DNA from: Paramicrobacterium chengjingii
GTDB lineage: Bacteria > Actinomycetota > Actinomycetes > Actinomycetales > Microbacteriaceae
Length of the DNA stretch: 64,000 nt
Reading direction: 5' to 3'
NCBI RefSeq assembly: GCF_011751765.2
Contig: NZ_CP061169.1
Location: 1,054,001 to 1,118,000, forward strand
Shown: positions 1-8,984 of the stretch, one piece after another
Position numbering within the stretch: the first letter of the stretch is position 1
Layout: every line of letters starts with the position of its first letter
The notes under the pieces: model-generated
Told to the model about the DNA's origin: nothing
The model's database searches: none
What the model saw: the letters and a program-made list of their open reading frames with translations, nothing else
Position numbers and translations under genes: made by a program

Positions 1-756
1 GTGACAAGGAATTCAGGCGAGGGTGCTCCGCTCGTTCTTCTCCAAGGAGGGAGCAGCACGGCAGCGATGTGGGCGCCTTTCGCGCGTGAATGGGGCAGAC
101 AACGGCCGGTTGTGGCGATCGACACGATATGGGATGCCGGTCGCAGCGTCCAGGAACGGCCGATATCCCGTGCTTCCGAGGCGGCAGAGTGGCTTAGTGA
201 GACCCTCGACGGGCTCGGCTATGGCCGTGTGCACCTTCTCGGGTATTCCTATGGCGGATGGTTAGCGCTTGAATACGCCACTCGGCACACGGATCGTCTG
301 ATTTCGACGATCGCCATTGAGCCGCCTGGAGCGATTAAGGGAATGCCTGTGCGTGCCTGGTGGCGCATGGCTCGGATGCTTGCTGGTGGCGAACGCGAGG
401 TTGAGCCGTACCTTGCCTGGGTTCGAGGCGGCAGGCTTCCCGAGGGCGATGCACTCGCCCTTTTGAAATCTGCGCAAATCGACTTCGTGAAGCGAGGGTC
501 GCCTCTGCCACGGCGAATTTCCGCTGACGACTGGAGCCGAATCACGGGAGACCTTTTGATTGTGCTGGGTGAAAGAAGCCGACTCGTACCAGCTGCCGCG
601 AGCACTCGGGTCACCGAGTGCGCTCCTGACGCCGAGATCCGCGTGATCCCGCGGGCCGGGCATGCTGTGCCTGTCGAGGAACCAGAATCGATCATCACTG
701 TGGTGGCTGACTTTCTCAGCCGAGCCGAGCCATTGCTCGGCGATACTGCGACGTGA
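1..756 (+). CDS. alpha/beta hydrolase, 5' end probably cut by window edge
   Basis: An alpha/beta-hydrolase-fold protein of at least 251 residues. The nucleophile elbow GYSYG puts the catalytic Ser near residue 83, and His near residue 221 lies in AGHAVPVEEPE. The oxyanion segment is LLQGGSS, with Gln where most members have His. The usual acid position after the last strand reads GERSRLVP, so the Asp expected there is not obvious. The frame is open from base 1 and the first residues are already next to the core strand LVLLQGG, so the true start is probably upstream and the GTG at base 1 is not trusted. Substrate unknown. It converges on the serine dehydratase gene. Confidence 0.8.
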   Translation: MTRNSGEGAPLVLLQGGSSTAAMWAPFAREWGRQRPVVAIDTIWDAGRSVQERPISRASEAAEWLSETLDGLGYGRVHLLGYSYGGWLALEYATRHTDRLISTIAIEPPGAIKGMPVRAWWRMARMLAGGEREVEPYLAWVRGGRLPEGDALALLKSAQIDFVKRGSPLPRRISADDWSRITGDLLIVLGERSRLVPAAASTRVTECAPDAEIRVIPRAGHAVPVEEPESIITVVADFLSRAEPLLGDTAT

Positions 757-792
757 GTGCGGAAAACGGGCTCGGCCCGGATCCCGCCGCCG

Positions 793-2148
793 TCAGCACT
801 CGATGACGTTCACCGCAAGGCCGCCCTCGCTCGTCTCCTTGTACTTCGTTGACATGTCGAGCCCGGTCTGACGCATCGTCTCGATCACGGCGTCAAGCGA
901 GACCACGTGCGTGCCGTCGCCGTTCAGCGAGAGGCGGGCCGCCGTCACAGCGGTCGACGAGGCGATGGCATTGCGCTCGATGCACGGCACTTGCACAAGC
1001 CCGGCAACTGGATCACACGTGAGCCCGAGGTGGTGCTCCATGGCGATCTCGGCGGCGTTCTCCACTTGCTCTGGCGTGCCTCCAAGCACGGCGCAGAGTG
1101 CTCCGGCTGCCATGGCGCACGCCGATCCCACCTCAGCCTGACAGCCGCCCACGGCACCCGAGATTGACGCGTTCGCCTTGAACAGGGTTCCGATCGCCGT
1201 CGCCGTCAGCAAAAACGTGCGCATTCCTTCGACGTCTGCGCCGTCGATGAACGTCAGGTAGTAGCGGCCGACCGCAGGAATGATGCCCGCCGCACCATTC
1301 GTCGGTGCTGTGACAACGCGCCCGCCTGACGCGTTCTCCTCATTCACCGCGAGCGCGTAGGCAAGCAGCCACTCGCCGGGAAGAGACCGCCCGTTCTCTG
1401 CCTCTGTGCTCTGCAGCCGAGTGCGCAGCGCCGATGCTCGTCGAGTCACCTTCAGCGGGCCGGGAAGCGTCCCTTCTGTCGCCAAACCGGCGTTGACGCA
1501 GTCGTCCATCACCCGCCACAGCTCGTCGAGACCCGCGTCGACCTCATCGCTTGAACGCAGTGACTCCTCATTGAGGCGCGCAATCTGTGCGATGTCGAGA
1601 CCTCGCTCGTCGCACAATTCGAGCAGTTCCGCCGCGTTGCGGTACGGAAGAGGCACATCGGTGGTCGCCTCATCGTCATCGTCGCCGTCGCGCTGAATGA
1701 ACCCGCCTCCGACAGAGAAGTACGTGTGCTCGACAAGCGGAACCGCGCTGTCGGACCACGCCGCAAGCGTCAGAGCATTCGGATGCTGCAGCCGCGTGCG
1801 CGGTTCAAGTGCAACGTCGTCGTGCTCGAAGTGCACCTGGTGGTCGCCGTCGAGCGCTAAAGCGTGAGCGCCTGCCGCAGCATCCCACGCGCCTCTCACC
1901 TGATCCGGGTCGCACGTGGTGGGCTCAAAGCCGGCAAGCCCCGCAACGACTGCGTCGGGCGTCCCGTGCCCGAGGCCGGTGGCGCCGAGTGATCCATAGA
2001 GGGTGCAACCCACCCGGCGCACCTGGGAAAGTTCGCCGGATTCACGCAGTCGCCGAACAAAGTCGAGACTCGCCCGCATCGGGCCGACGGTATGGGAACT
2101 CGACGGGCCGATCCCGATTGAAAACAGGTCGAAAACCGATACGTACAT
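793..2148 (-). CDS. sdaA: L-serine ammonia-lyase (serine dehydratase), iron-sulfur type
   Basis: Deaminates L-serine to pyruvate and ammonia in the cytoplasm. The 451-residue protein has the single-chain layout: an N-terminal beta domain starting [20 protein letters not shown] and a C-terminal alpha domain. Cysteines in [13 protein letters not shown] and in LTCDPVAG are those expected to hold the 4Fe-4S cluster. The ATG at 2148 is chosen because an AGGAGG ribosome site precedes it and the conserved N-terminus begins there; the frame stays open about 80 codons further upstream but with no family similarity. Monocistronic, convergent with the hydrolase gene, divergent from the TauE/SafE gene across about 225 bp. 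Confidence 0.95.
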   Translation of the reverse strand: MYVSVFDLFSIGIGPSSSHTVGPMRASLDFVRRLRESGELSQVRRVGCTLYGSLGATGLGHGTPDAVVAGLAGFEPTTCDPDQVRGAWDAAAGAHALALDGDHQVHFEHDDVALEPRTRLQHPNALTLAAWSDSAVPLVEHTYFSVGGGFIQRDGDDDDEATTDVPLPYRNAAELLELCDERGLDIAQIARLNEESLRSSDEVDAGLDELWRVMDDCVNAGLATEGTLPGPLKVTRRASALRTRLQSTEAENGRSLPGEWLLAYALAVNEENASGGRVVTAPTNGAAGIIPAVGRYYLTFIDGADVEGMRTFLLTATAIGTLFKANASISGAVGGCQAEVGSACAMAAGALCAVLGGTPEQVENAAEIAMEHHLGLTCDPVAGLVQVPCIERNAIASSTAVTAARLSLNGDGTHVVSLDAVIETMRQTGLDMSTKYKETSEGGLAVNVIEC

Positions 2149-2374
2149 GCTCCTCCTTGAACGCCTACCCAGAGTACGTCGGATCATTACGATGCCGGGC
2201 ATTACGCGATCGCTGCGAGCGGTTCGTGCGTGACTCGTGCGATGACTACCTTTTTGATGAGCACGTTGCAGGTATTTGCGAACGTTTGGCTTCACTGCTG
2301 CGTGACGGCGAATACCCGAGGGCGCGTTCGATGTAGCCTGAGCAGATGCGAGTGCCTGGGGCCACGGAGGCTGC

Positions 2375-3121
2375 GTGGATGTGACCACTGCGATCGTCGC
2401 CGGAGCAGCGATTCTGATCGGAACGATTCTTCAGCGATTGTCCGGCACTGGGGTGGGCCTTGTCGTGGCGCCGATCCTCACCGTGCTGCTCGGCCCCGTC
2501 GCAGGCATTCTGGTGACCAACGCGACAACCGTGCTTTCTGGAGTTCTGCTGCTTCTTTCGATGCGACGGGCCATCGAATGGAAGCGGTATCTCGCCTTTC
2601 TGCCGGGAATTATTGTGGGGGCTGTCTGCGCAGCCTTCGTCGTCAGGGCGGCGCCGGCTAGCTGGTTGCAGATATTGATCGGCGCCATCGTTCTGGCGGC
2701 TCTCGCGACAACGTTTGGTCTGCCGCGCATGCCCATCATTCGGTCGAAGGCTCTGGGGCCGGTGACGGGCGCCATCGGTGCCTTCTTCAACACAACCGCT
2801 GGCGTCGCTGCTCCGGTCATGGTGATCAACGCGAAACTCTCGGGCTGGAATCAGAAGGCTTTCGCCGCCACAATGCAGCCGACATTCATGACGATGGGAA
2901 TCGTCTCGGTCGTCACTAAACTCTCTCTGGGCGCATCATCGATCGCAGAGCTGCCACCGCTGTGGATGTTCGCGCCGGTCGTCGTGATCGTGCTCGCCGG
3001 AATCGTCATCGGAGGCCTGCTGAGCAGGCGAGTATCGTCCCGTTCCGCACGCAACACGGCGATCACCCTCGCCGCGATAGGAGGTGCTGCAGCCCTGATC
3101 AGAGGTGTGATGGCGCTGTAA
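2375..3121 (+). CDS. TauE/SafE (DUF81) family membrane exporter
   Basis: A 248-residue integral membrane protein with about seven or eight hydrophobic segments, small residues in the loops and the internal repeat typical of the TauE/SafE family, which exports sulfite, sulfoacetate or related organic anions. The GTG at 2375 follows GGAGG; a second GTG two codons later is possible. The next gene, an SLC13-type symporter, follows after about 50 bp on the same strand, so the two may be co-transcribed as uptake and export of organic or sulfur anions. Substrate not deducible from sequence. Confidence 0.85.
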   Translation: MDVTTAIVAGAAILIGTILQRLSGTGVGLVVAPILTVLLGPVAGILVTNATTVLSGVLLLLSMRRAIEWKRYLAFLPGIIVGAVCAAFVVRAAPASWLQILIGAIVLAALATTFGLPRMPIIRSKALGPVTGAIGAFFNTTAGVAAPVMVINAKLSGWNQKAFAATMQPTFMTMGIVSVVTKLSLGASSIAELPPLWMFAPVVVIVLAGIVIGGLLSRRVSSRSARNTAITLAAIGGAAALIRGVMAL

Positions 3122-3174
3122 ACCCGCCCCGCCATCACGGACATCATTGGCGTCTAATCAGCGAAGGAGCTGTC

Positions 3175-4728
3175 ATGAACGCGTTAGAGCTGTTGAAATC
3201 ACCGGGCCAGACGGATGAAGGGCTCGATAAGAAAACAAACAACCGACGGTGGCTGGGAGTCGTGGTCGGTGTGGTGCTGGCCGTCGTCGTCTACATCGCG
3301 ATGCCTGCCGACCTGGACAACCCTCCGAAGATCACCGCAGCGACGGCCGTACTCATGGGCGTCTGGTGGATGACCGAGGCGATTCCGATTCCGGCAACGG
3401 CACTTGTTCCCGTGCTCGTCTTTCCGGTCGCACACATGGTCGACTCCGAGGGCGAGACGATCGACTTCGATGGAGTCGGCGCATCGTATGGCAACAACAT
3501 CATCTTCCTGTTCATGGGCGGATTCCTCATCGCCCTGGCCATGCAAAGGTGGAACCTCCATCGACGCATCGCCCTGCACATCGTGCGGATGATGGGCGGC
3601 AAGTCGCAGCCGATGATCGGCGGGTTCATGATCGCCACAGGGTTCATCAGCATGTGGGTGTCGAACACGGCAACGGCTGTCATGATGCTGCCTCTGGGAA
3701 CCTCAGTGCTTGCGCTTGTCTCGACGCAGATGAAGAAGGCAGCGGATTCCTCTGATACATCTGAGGGCAAAGCGAGCGATGTGATCCGCACAAACTTCGG
3801 CACGGCGCTCATGCTCGGCATCGCCTACTCTGCGTCGCTGGGTTCCTTGGCCACGATCATCGGCACCCCGCCAAACACGCTTCTTGTCGGGTACCTTGCC
3901 AGCACCCATGACATTCACATTGGATTCGGGGAATGGATGCTCGTGGGTCTCCCGCTCGCCGTGATCTTCACGTTCCTGTGCTGGTTCTTGCTGACGCACA
4001 TCCTGTTCAAACCTGAGATGAAGGAGATCCCTGGTGGGCGTGAACTCGTCGCAGACGAACTCCGCAAATTGGGGCCTATGGCGTCTGGAGAGAAGCTCGT
4101 CCTGACGATCTTCGTCTTGGCCGCGGTGAGCTGGATCTTCATTCCGGTGATCTTCGAAGACCCCCCAATCAGCGACGCCGGAATTGCAATGACCGCCGGG
4201 ATGCTGCTGTTCCTGATTCCGGCACGGGCCAACCGTGGCGTCAAGCTGCTCGACTGGGAATCTGCGGCCGAGCTCCCTTGGGGTGTGCTGCTGCTCTTCG
4301 GCGGCGGGCTTGCCCTTTCAGCCCAATTCACGAACTCCGGGCTGTCAGAATGGATTGGTGAGCAGGCCGAAGCCGTTGGCGTGCTTCCGGTGATTCTGAT
4401 CGTGGCGATCATCACGACGCTGATCATCTTCCTTACCGAGCTGACGAGCAACACGGCAACGGCGGCGACGTTCCTGCCCGTCGTCGGTGGCGTTGCGATG
4501 GGCGTCGGGCTCGATCCGATGCTGCTCACTATCCCGACGGCGCTCGCGGCGACGTGCGCGTTCATGCTCCCTGTCGCAACGCCTCCCAACGCCGTCGCGT
4601 ACGGTTCGGGTTACGTGACGATCGGCTCCATGATCAAGGGTGGAATCTGGCTCAACGTGATCGGGATTGTGCTGGTGACGGCGACGACGATGACGCTCGC
4701 GGTCTGGGTGTTCGGTATCAGCTACTGA
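3175..4728 (+). CDS. SLC13/DASS family divalent anion:sodium symporter
   Basis: A 517-residue inner-membrane transporter of the DASS family, which moves dicarboxylates, tricarboxylates or sulfate with sodium. The two diagnostic SNTAT motifs are present, as VSNTATAVMMLP in the first half and LTSNTATAATFLP in the second, marking the two inverted repeats that form the substrate and sodium sites. The ATG at 3175 has AAGGAG seven bases upstream; the frame is open further 5' but overlaps the exporter gene and lacks homology. A hairpin just after the stop may end transcription. Likely function is C4-dicarboxylate or citrate uptake (inference). Confidence 0.9.
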   Translation: MNALELLKSPGQTDEGLDKKTNNRRWLGVVVGVVLAVVVYIAMPADLDNPPKITAATAVLMGVWWMTEAIPIPATALVPVLVFPVAHMVDSEGETIDFDGVGASYGNNIIFLFMGGFLIALAMQRWNLHRRIALHIVRMMGGKSQPMIGGFMIATGFISMWVSNTATAVMMLPLGTSVLALVSTQMKKAADSSDTSEGKASDVIRTNFGTALMLGIAYSASLGSLATIIGTPPNTLLVGYLASTHDIHIGFGEWMLVGLPLAVIFTFLCWFLLTHILFKPEMKEIPGGRELVADELRKLGPMASGEKLVLTIFVLAAVSWIFIPVIFEDPPISDAGIAMTAGMLLFLIPARANRGVKLLDWESAAELPWGVLLLFGGGLALSAQFTNSGLSEWIGEQAEAVGVLPVILIVAIITTLIIFLTELTSNTATAATFLPVVGGVAMGVGLDPMLLTIPTALAATCAFMLPVATPPNAVAYGSGYVTIGSMIKGGIWLNVIGIVLVTATTMTLAVWVFGISY

Positions 4729-4743
4729 GGGCAGGCGACGTGC

Positions 4744-4763
4744 GGCCGGTGCTGTCACCGGCC
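4744..4763 (+). terminator. hairpin after the SLC13 symporter
   Basis: GGCCGGTG, loop CTGT, CACCGGCC: a perfect 8-bp stem 16 bases after the symporter stop. There is no U-run after it, which is common for actinobacterial terminators. It separates the symporter from the envelope block downstream. Confidence 0.55.
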
Positions 4764-4796
4764 ACGCGTCGTCGATGCGCAGCGACCACTCGTGTC

Positions 4797-4812
4797 GTGA
4801 CACAGTTGCGAC
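4797..4812 (+). promoter_or_regulatory. candidate AfsQ1-type response-regulator site before the acyltransferase
   Basis: GTGAC, six bases, GCGAC: two direct half-sites with an 11-bp period, about 45 bp upstream of the acyltransferase start. The layout matches GTnAC-N6-GTnAC, the site I recall for Streptomyces AfsQ1, except that the second half-site has C for T. Matching tandem sites lie at 8925-8940 and 9891-9906. The segment also sits within an inverted repeat, TCGTGTCG at 4790-4797 and CGACACGA at 4809-4816. Confidence 0.5.
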
Positions 4813-4857
4813 ACGACCGCGATCATACGGTGAAGACGCGCGTCCAGAATCGTGTCT

Positions 4858-6156
4858 ATGCATCAACAGACACCGTCACGCGCTCGAGAACGATCGACGC
4901 CGTCCTACGTTCCCGCCCTGGACGGTTTGCGCGGCGTTGCCATCGCCGGGGTCGTGCTCTTTCATACCGGGTACCTCTCCGGCGGATTTCTCGGCGTCGA
5001 CCTGTTTTTCGTTCTCTCCGGTTTTCTCATCACAGGATTGCTCATGCGAGAGGCGGCAGACACCGGTCGTGTTCATCTTGTGCGATTTTGGGCGCGTCGG
5101 CTGCGACGGCTGTTTCCGGCGCTGGCGCTCATGATGGGTGGAACGGCGCTTACGGTGTGGGCGCTCGAGCGAACACGTATCGCTCCCTGGGGCAGCGGAC
5201 TCGTCAACACAACGCTTTCTGACGGATTCTGGGCCCAGCTTAACCTCGTCAATTGGCACCTAATCGCTGAGGATGCGAGCTACTGGGACGCGTTCGGGCA
5301 GTCGCGAGTCTTCGAGCATCTCTGGAGTATCGCTGTAGAAGAGCAGTTCTACCTAGTCTGGCCGCTGATGATCGGCCTCGTCGTTGTGGTCACTGCGTTG
5401 GGGCGTCGACATTGGCGTACGCACGTTGATGGGGCCGTCATCGTCATAGCAGGAGTGCTCGCGGTTGCGTCATGCATCGTGATGATCGTCGCCGTCGTCC
5501 CTGCCGACCCCACACGGGTCTATACAGGAACAGACACCCGGGCATTTTCCCTCTTGATCGGAGCTGCTGCTGTGACGGCTCCCGTCCGCCGGGTCTGCGT
5601 ACGTTCGGTAAGCGCTCATCCGAGAGTAGTGACCGGAGTGATCGGAGCTCTTGGGGCGGGGCTTGTCGTGGCGTGGATAGCAGCGGACGGAACATCGACG
5701 CCGGGTCTTTTTACTGGAGGGCTGCTCATTCACGCGGTCACCTGTGCCGCGCTCATCGCGCTTATTGCCACGGTGACACAGCAGCACGTCAGGAAAGCTG
5801 ACGGCACTGAGCGGTTGCCAGCTTCCGTGCGTATGTTTCAGAACCGTCAGCTGATGTGGCTCGGAAAAATTTCCTACAGCCTGTATTTGTGGCACTGGCC
5901 GGTGATCACGCTGGTTCCAACTCCCGACGACTCAGAAACCGGGATGCTGTTGCACGCGGCACTCGTCAGTGGAGTCTCGCTCGTTGCGGCAGCGGCATCC
6001 CGGTACTTCGTGGAAGATCCCATCCGGTTCCGGGCTCGGTGGGCGCGCGGCCGAATCGGGCTCGGTGTGTTCCTCGCCGTGTCTATTCTGCTACTCGCCC
6101 TCTGGGCCCTCCTGCCGCAGACAGAGTCGACGGCCATCGATGTCAGCGTGTTGTGA
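4858..6156 (+). CDS. OafA/YrhL-type membrane acyltransferase (acyltransferase 3)
   Basis: A protein of about 432 residues with roughly ten transmembrane segments. The family hallmark is at the N-terminus: YVPALDGLRGVAIAGVVLFH, then GGFLGVDLFFVLSGFLIT. These enzymes transfer acyl groups to cell-wall glycans, teichoic acids or secreted metabolites. Many actinobacterial members carry a fused C-terminal SGNH esterase domain; this one stops right after the last membrane helix, while a free SGNH lipoprotein is encoded at 8985-9812. ATG 4858 is preferred, GTG 4852 is in frame two codons earlier, and neither has a good ribosome site. Tandem GTGAC/GCGAC repeats lie upstream. Confidence 0.85.
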   Translation: MHQQTPSRARERSTPSYVPALDGLRGVAIAGVVLFHTGYLSGGFLGVDLFFVLSGFLITGLLMREAADTGRVHLVRFWARRLRRLFPALALMMGGTALTVWALERTRIAPWGSGLVNTTLSDGFWAQLNLVNWHLIAEDASYWDAFGQSRVFEHLWSIAVEEQFYLVWPLMIGLVVVVTALGRRHWRTHVDGAVIVIAGVLAVASCIVMIVAVVPADPTRVYTGTDTRAFSLLIGAAAVTAPVRRVCVRSVSAHPRVVTGVIGALGAGLVVAWIAADGTSTPGLFTGGLLIHAVTCAALIALIATVTQQHVRKADGTERLPASVRMFQNRQLMWLGKISYSLYLWHWPVITLVPTPDDSETGMLLHAALVSGVSLVAAAASRYFVEDPIRFRARWARGRIGLGVFLAVSILLLALWALLPQTESTAIDVSVL

Positions 6157-6204
6157 AAGGCACGGTGCAACCCCTGCGCAGTCCTTCACATGGCGAGCAG
6201 CGGC

Positions 6205-6684
6205 TTACGGAAGCACCGGGCAAGTACGCGTCGTGTCAGAACCGACGGTGAAGTGGACGGTCACCGTGGTATCGGGCGATCCGCCCGACTGTATGTGGCT
6301 CGCGAGGGCCGTACAGACAATTTGATCCGTCCCAGCATCAGTCGCCTCCGCCGCCGTCAACGGAACGACGATCGACATGCGATCACCGCTGAGCCGTACT
6401 TCAGTGCGGGTGACTGTTGTGGACGCCATGGCGGTGGTCACTCCCGACGAACCTGGCCCTGTGAGCAGGAGCGCGATGGCATCTTGTACGTTTCCGAGCC
6501 GACCGGTGTCACGCTCCTGAGCGGTGAGGTTGCCGGAGGAGTCGTAGAAGTACAGCGTCATCCCCGCCGCGACACCGGTGGGTGCAGACGCACCCTGATC
6601 GACCCCGGAGGGCTCGAGCCCACACCCGGATAGCGTGAGCGCGATGCTTCCTAGTGCAACGGCACTCATGATTCGACGTCTCAT
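6205..6684 (-). CDS. small GerMN-domain-like lipoprotein
   Basis: A 159-residue lipoprotein: basic MRRRIM start, hydrophobic helix and lipobox LTLSGC with the lipidated Cys at 21. The mature part (TLYFYDSSGNLTAQERDTG ... IALLLTGP ... VRLSGDRMSIVVPL) has the spacing of a GerMN domain, the fold also found in LpqB, the lipoprotein encoded after mtrAB. It is much shorter than LpqB and has no beta-propeller region. The ATG overlaps the kinase stop as ATGA and has GGAGG upstream, so it is translationally coupled to the kinase. A role in modulating the sensor at the membrane is inferred; the GerMN assignment is from pattern alone. Confidence 0.75.
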   Translation of the reverse strand: MRRRIMSAVALGSIALTLSGCGLEPSGVDQGASAPTGVAAGMTLYFYDSSGNLTAQERDTGRLGNVQDAIALLLTGPGSSGVTTAMASTTVTRTEVRLSGDRMSIVVPLTAAEATDAGTDQIVCTALASHIQSGGSPDTTVTVHFTVGSDTTRTCPVLP

Positions 6685-8201
6685 GGGCGATCCTCCTTGG
6701 GTGTCTCGCTCGCGTCTGGCACGTTCACGGGGAGCCACAGTGTGAACTCAGCTCCGCCGTCATCGCGATTCTGCGCGGTCAGAGTGCCACCGTGCACGAT
6801 GGCGTTCTCGCGAGCAATGGCCAGCCCGAGACCGCTCCCGTGCGTACGGGTACGCGACGCGTCAGTCTTGTAGAAGCGTGTGAAGACAAAGGGCAGGTCG
6901 TTCGGCGGAATCCCCGGGCCCGAGTCGATCACGGCTACGCTCACGCCACCATCACGTGTTGAGATCTCAACGTGCACGGGCGCGTCACCGTGCGTGACGG
7001 CGTTCCCGATGAGGTTGGCGAGGATCACGTCCAGGCGCGCTCGATCTGCGCACACGGTGCTGGTTCGCTCGCTGGCACTGCTCTCGGGCACTCTGGTGAT
7101 GCGAACGTCATCAGACCAGCCGCGAATGCTGACGCATTCTTGCGCGACCTCGGCGACGTCGACGGTCTCGCGCCGCAACCGCGTGGTTCCCGCGTCGAAA
7201 CGCGCGACCTCCATGATGTCTTCGACGAGAGTTACCAAACGCTGCGTCTCATGAAACGCCAGCTCGGCGGATTCGCGGGCATCTTCGTCGCTGAGATCGG
7301 CGTAGTCCGCGCGTGCGAGTACGTCATGGAGCACTTCGACTGCCGCTGTCAACGTGCTCAGCGGAGTGCGGAGCTCATGCGAGACATCGGCGGCGAAACG
7401 GCGAGAGCCTTCCTCCATCTGCGCCATTGACTCCATAGAGCTCTGGAGTGACTCCGCCATTTCATTGACCGTGCGCGTGAGCTGCGCCAGTTCATCGACT
7501 CCAGCAGATTCTGAACGAGCCGTGAGATCTCCGGACGCCAGACTCTGTGCCGTCGCGCGAAGCCGAGCGACGGGGCGCAAGACACTTCGAGACGCGAGGA
7601 TCGCGAGAAGCACGGCCACGGGAAGCACAAGTGCCGTCGTGGTCGCCGCATTTCGCACCAGGGCATCCACCTGCTCGTCCACGCCCGTGAGATCGTATGC
7701 TGCGTACACCTCGATCCCAGAGGGCGTTCGCTGTCCGCCGGGGGACGTGATCATGACCGGTGTGCCGATCACCAGCCAGGGGGCACCATCGCTTTCCACT
7801 CGCTGCATTGACACGCGAGCTTCATCACTGCGCTCCTGCGTCGTGATCGCCGAGCGAAGATCAGGAGGAACCGATTCCCAGCCCGATGCGAAGAATCCGC
7901 TGCGTGAGATGTGGTCGTCAAAACTGACCAGGGAGTTCACTCCCACGGCATTTCGGAGCTGATCAAGCGAGTCTTGACGCGGGGGATAGCGTACAGAAGG
8001 GGATGCCTGGGTGACACGACTGATCAGTTCTGCGGCTGCGGAGTCCGTGTGTGACCTGATTAACGATGCTGTGGACTGCTGCACACCAGCCCATGCGGCG
8101 GCGGCTGCGCCCAGCACCATCACCACGACGAAGGTCCCGATCAGCCGGCCACGCAGCCCAGACGAGGCGCGAACGGCTCGCAGCATCCACGATGGCATCA
8201 T
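6681..8201 (-). CDS. sensor histidine kinase, AfsQ2/CseC-like
   Basis: A 506-residue sensor kinase. Membrane helices lie near residues 20-40 and 186-207 and enclose an extracytoplasmic sensor region of about 145 residues. A HAMP linker (about 208-260), the H-box FAADVSHELRTP with phospho-His 275, and an ATPase domain with DSGPGI and GSGLGLAI follow. The start at 8201 is set by the ATGA overlap with the response-regulator stop; the open frame continues upstream only inside that gene. It should phosphorylate the partner regulator in response to an envelope signal. The ligand is unknown. Confidence 0.93.
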   Translation of the reverse strand: MMPSWMLRAVRASSGLRGRLIGTFVVVMVLGAAAAAWAGVQQSTASLIRSHTDSAAAELISRVTQASPSVRYPPRQDSLDQLRNAVGVNSLVSFDDHISRSGFFASGWESVPPDLRSAITTQERSDEARVSMQRVESDGAPWLVIGTPVMITSPGGQRTPSGIEVYAAYDLTGVDEQVDALVRNAATTTALVLPVAVLLAILASRSVLRPVARLRATAQSLASGDLTARSESAGVDELAQLTRTVNEMAESLQSSMESMAQMEEGSRRFAADVSHELRTPLSTLTAAVEVLHDVLARADYADLSDEDARESAELAFHETQRLVTLVEDIMEVARFDAGTTRLRRETVDVAEVAQECVSIRGWSDDVRITRVPESSASERTSTVCADRARLDVILANLIGNAVTHGDAPVHVEISTRDGGVSVAVIDSGPGIPPNDLPFVFTRFYKTDASRTRTHGSGLGLAIARENAIVHGGTLTAQNRDDGGAEFTLWLPVNVPDASETPKEDRP

Positions 8202-8878
8202 GCTCGGCTGAATCTGTAGCCGAATCCGCGGACGGTTTCGACATACTCGGGCTGTGCGGGATCGCGCTCGATCTTCGAGCGCAGTCTCATGACACCGTTG
8301 TCGACGAGACGAGAGTCTCCGAGATACCCCTGCTCCCATACCTCTTCGAGCAGCTGTTCACGGCTGAGTACCTGACCTGGAACGCGCGACAGCGTCAGGA
8401 GCAATCGCAATTCGGTGGGAGTGAGGCTCACCGCGTGACCGTCGACGGTGACAGTGAGCGACACCGTGTCGATCTGTAAGCCACGGTGTACGCGAACCCC
8501 CTCAATGTCGCTCACCGAACGGCGCAGAACGGCGCGAATACGAGCGTCTAAGACGGTCGGCTGCACGGGTTTCGTGACGTAGTCGTCTGCCCCCGCCTCG
8601 AGCCCGGTGATGATGTCGAAGTCGTCGCCACGAGCCGTCAGCATGATGATGGGCGTCTGGGCGATTTCTCGGATATTCCGGCATACCTCGAACCCGTCGA
8701 TTCCGGGGAGCATCACATCGAGAATCACAACGTCGATTCCGCCCTCACCGAAGCGCGTCAGAGCGTCCTCACCGTCTTCCGCCGCCTCGACGTCGTGGCC
8801 ATGACGCTTGAGAGCGAGTTGCATGCCGCGACGCACAAACTCGTCGTCCTCAACCAGCAGGGCCACAACCATGCCCAC
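8198..8878 (-). CDS. OmpR-family response regulator, AfsQ1-like
   Basis: A receiver domain with acidic pocket VEDD and phospho-Asp in VILDVMLPGIDGF (residue 54 from the GTG start), Lys in VTKPVQ, then a winged-helix output domain (SLTPTELRLLLTLSR ... YLGDSRLVD ... VRGFGYRF). The phrases KPVQ, VLDARIRAVLRR and YLGDSRLVD resemble Streptomyces AfsQ1 as I remember it. GTG 8878 or ATG 8872 can start it; neither has a clear ribosome site, so the message may have little leader. First gene of a three-gene operon with 4-bp overlaps. Tandem repeats at 8925-8940 in the divergent promoter suggest autoregulation. Confidence 0.93.
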   Translation of the reverse strand: MGMVVALLVEDDEFVRRGMQLALKRHGHDVEAAEDGEDALTRFGEGGIDVVILDVMLPGIDGFEVCRNIREIAQTPIIMLTARGDDFDIITGLEAGADDYVTKPVQPTVLDARIRAVLRRSVSDIEGVRVHRGLQIDTVSLTVTVDGHAVSLTPTELRLLLTLSRVPGQVLSREQLLEEVWEQGYLGDSRLVDNGVMRLRSKIERDPAQPEYVETVRGFGYRFSRA

Positions 8879-8924
8879 ATGCTACGTGCTCGCCCCCGGA
8901 GTGAGGAGGACGAGGCGTGATTTT

Positions 8925-8962
8925 GCGACAGGACTGTGACACGACGAGGGTGGAGCTGCGAC
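8925..8962 (+). promoter_or_regulatory. candidate AfsQ1-type tandem sites in the divergent regulator/SGNH promoter
   Basis: GCGAC at 8925-8929 and GTGAC at 8936-8940 form adjacent 11-bp direct repeats (TGCGACAGGAC then TGTGACACGAC). Another GCGAC at 8958-8962 is exactly two 11-bp turns further on. OmpR-family regulators bind direct repeats of this period. The segment lies between the divergent starts of the response regulator and the SGNH lipoprotein and could control both. Confidence 0.5.
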
Positions 8963-8984
8963 ATCGGCTTGTGAGAGTCGACCC

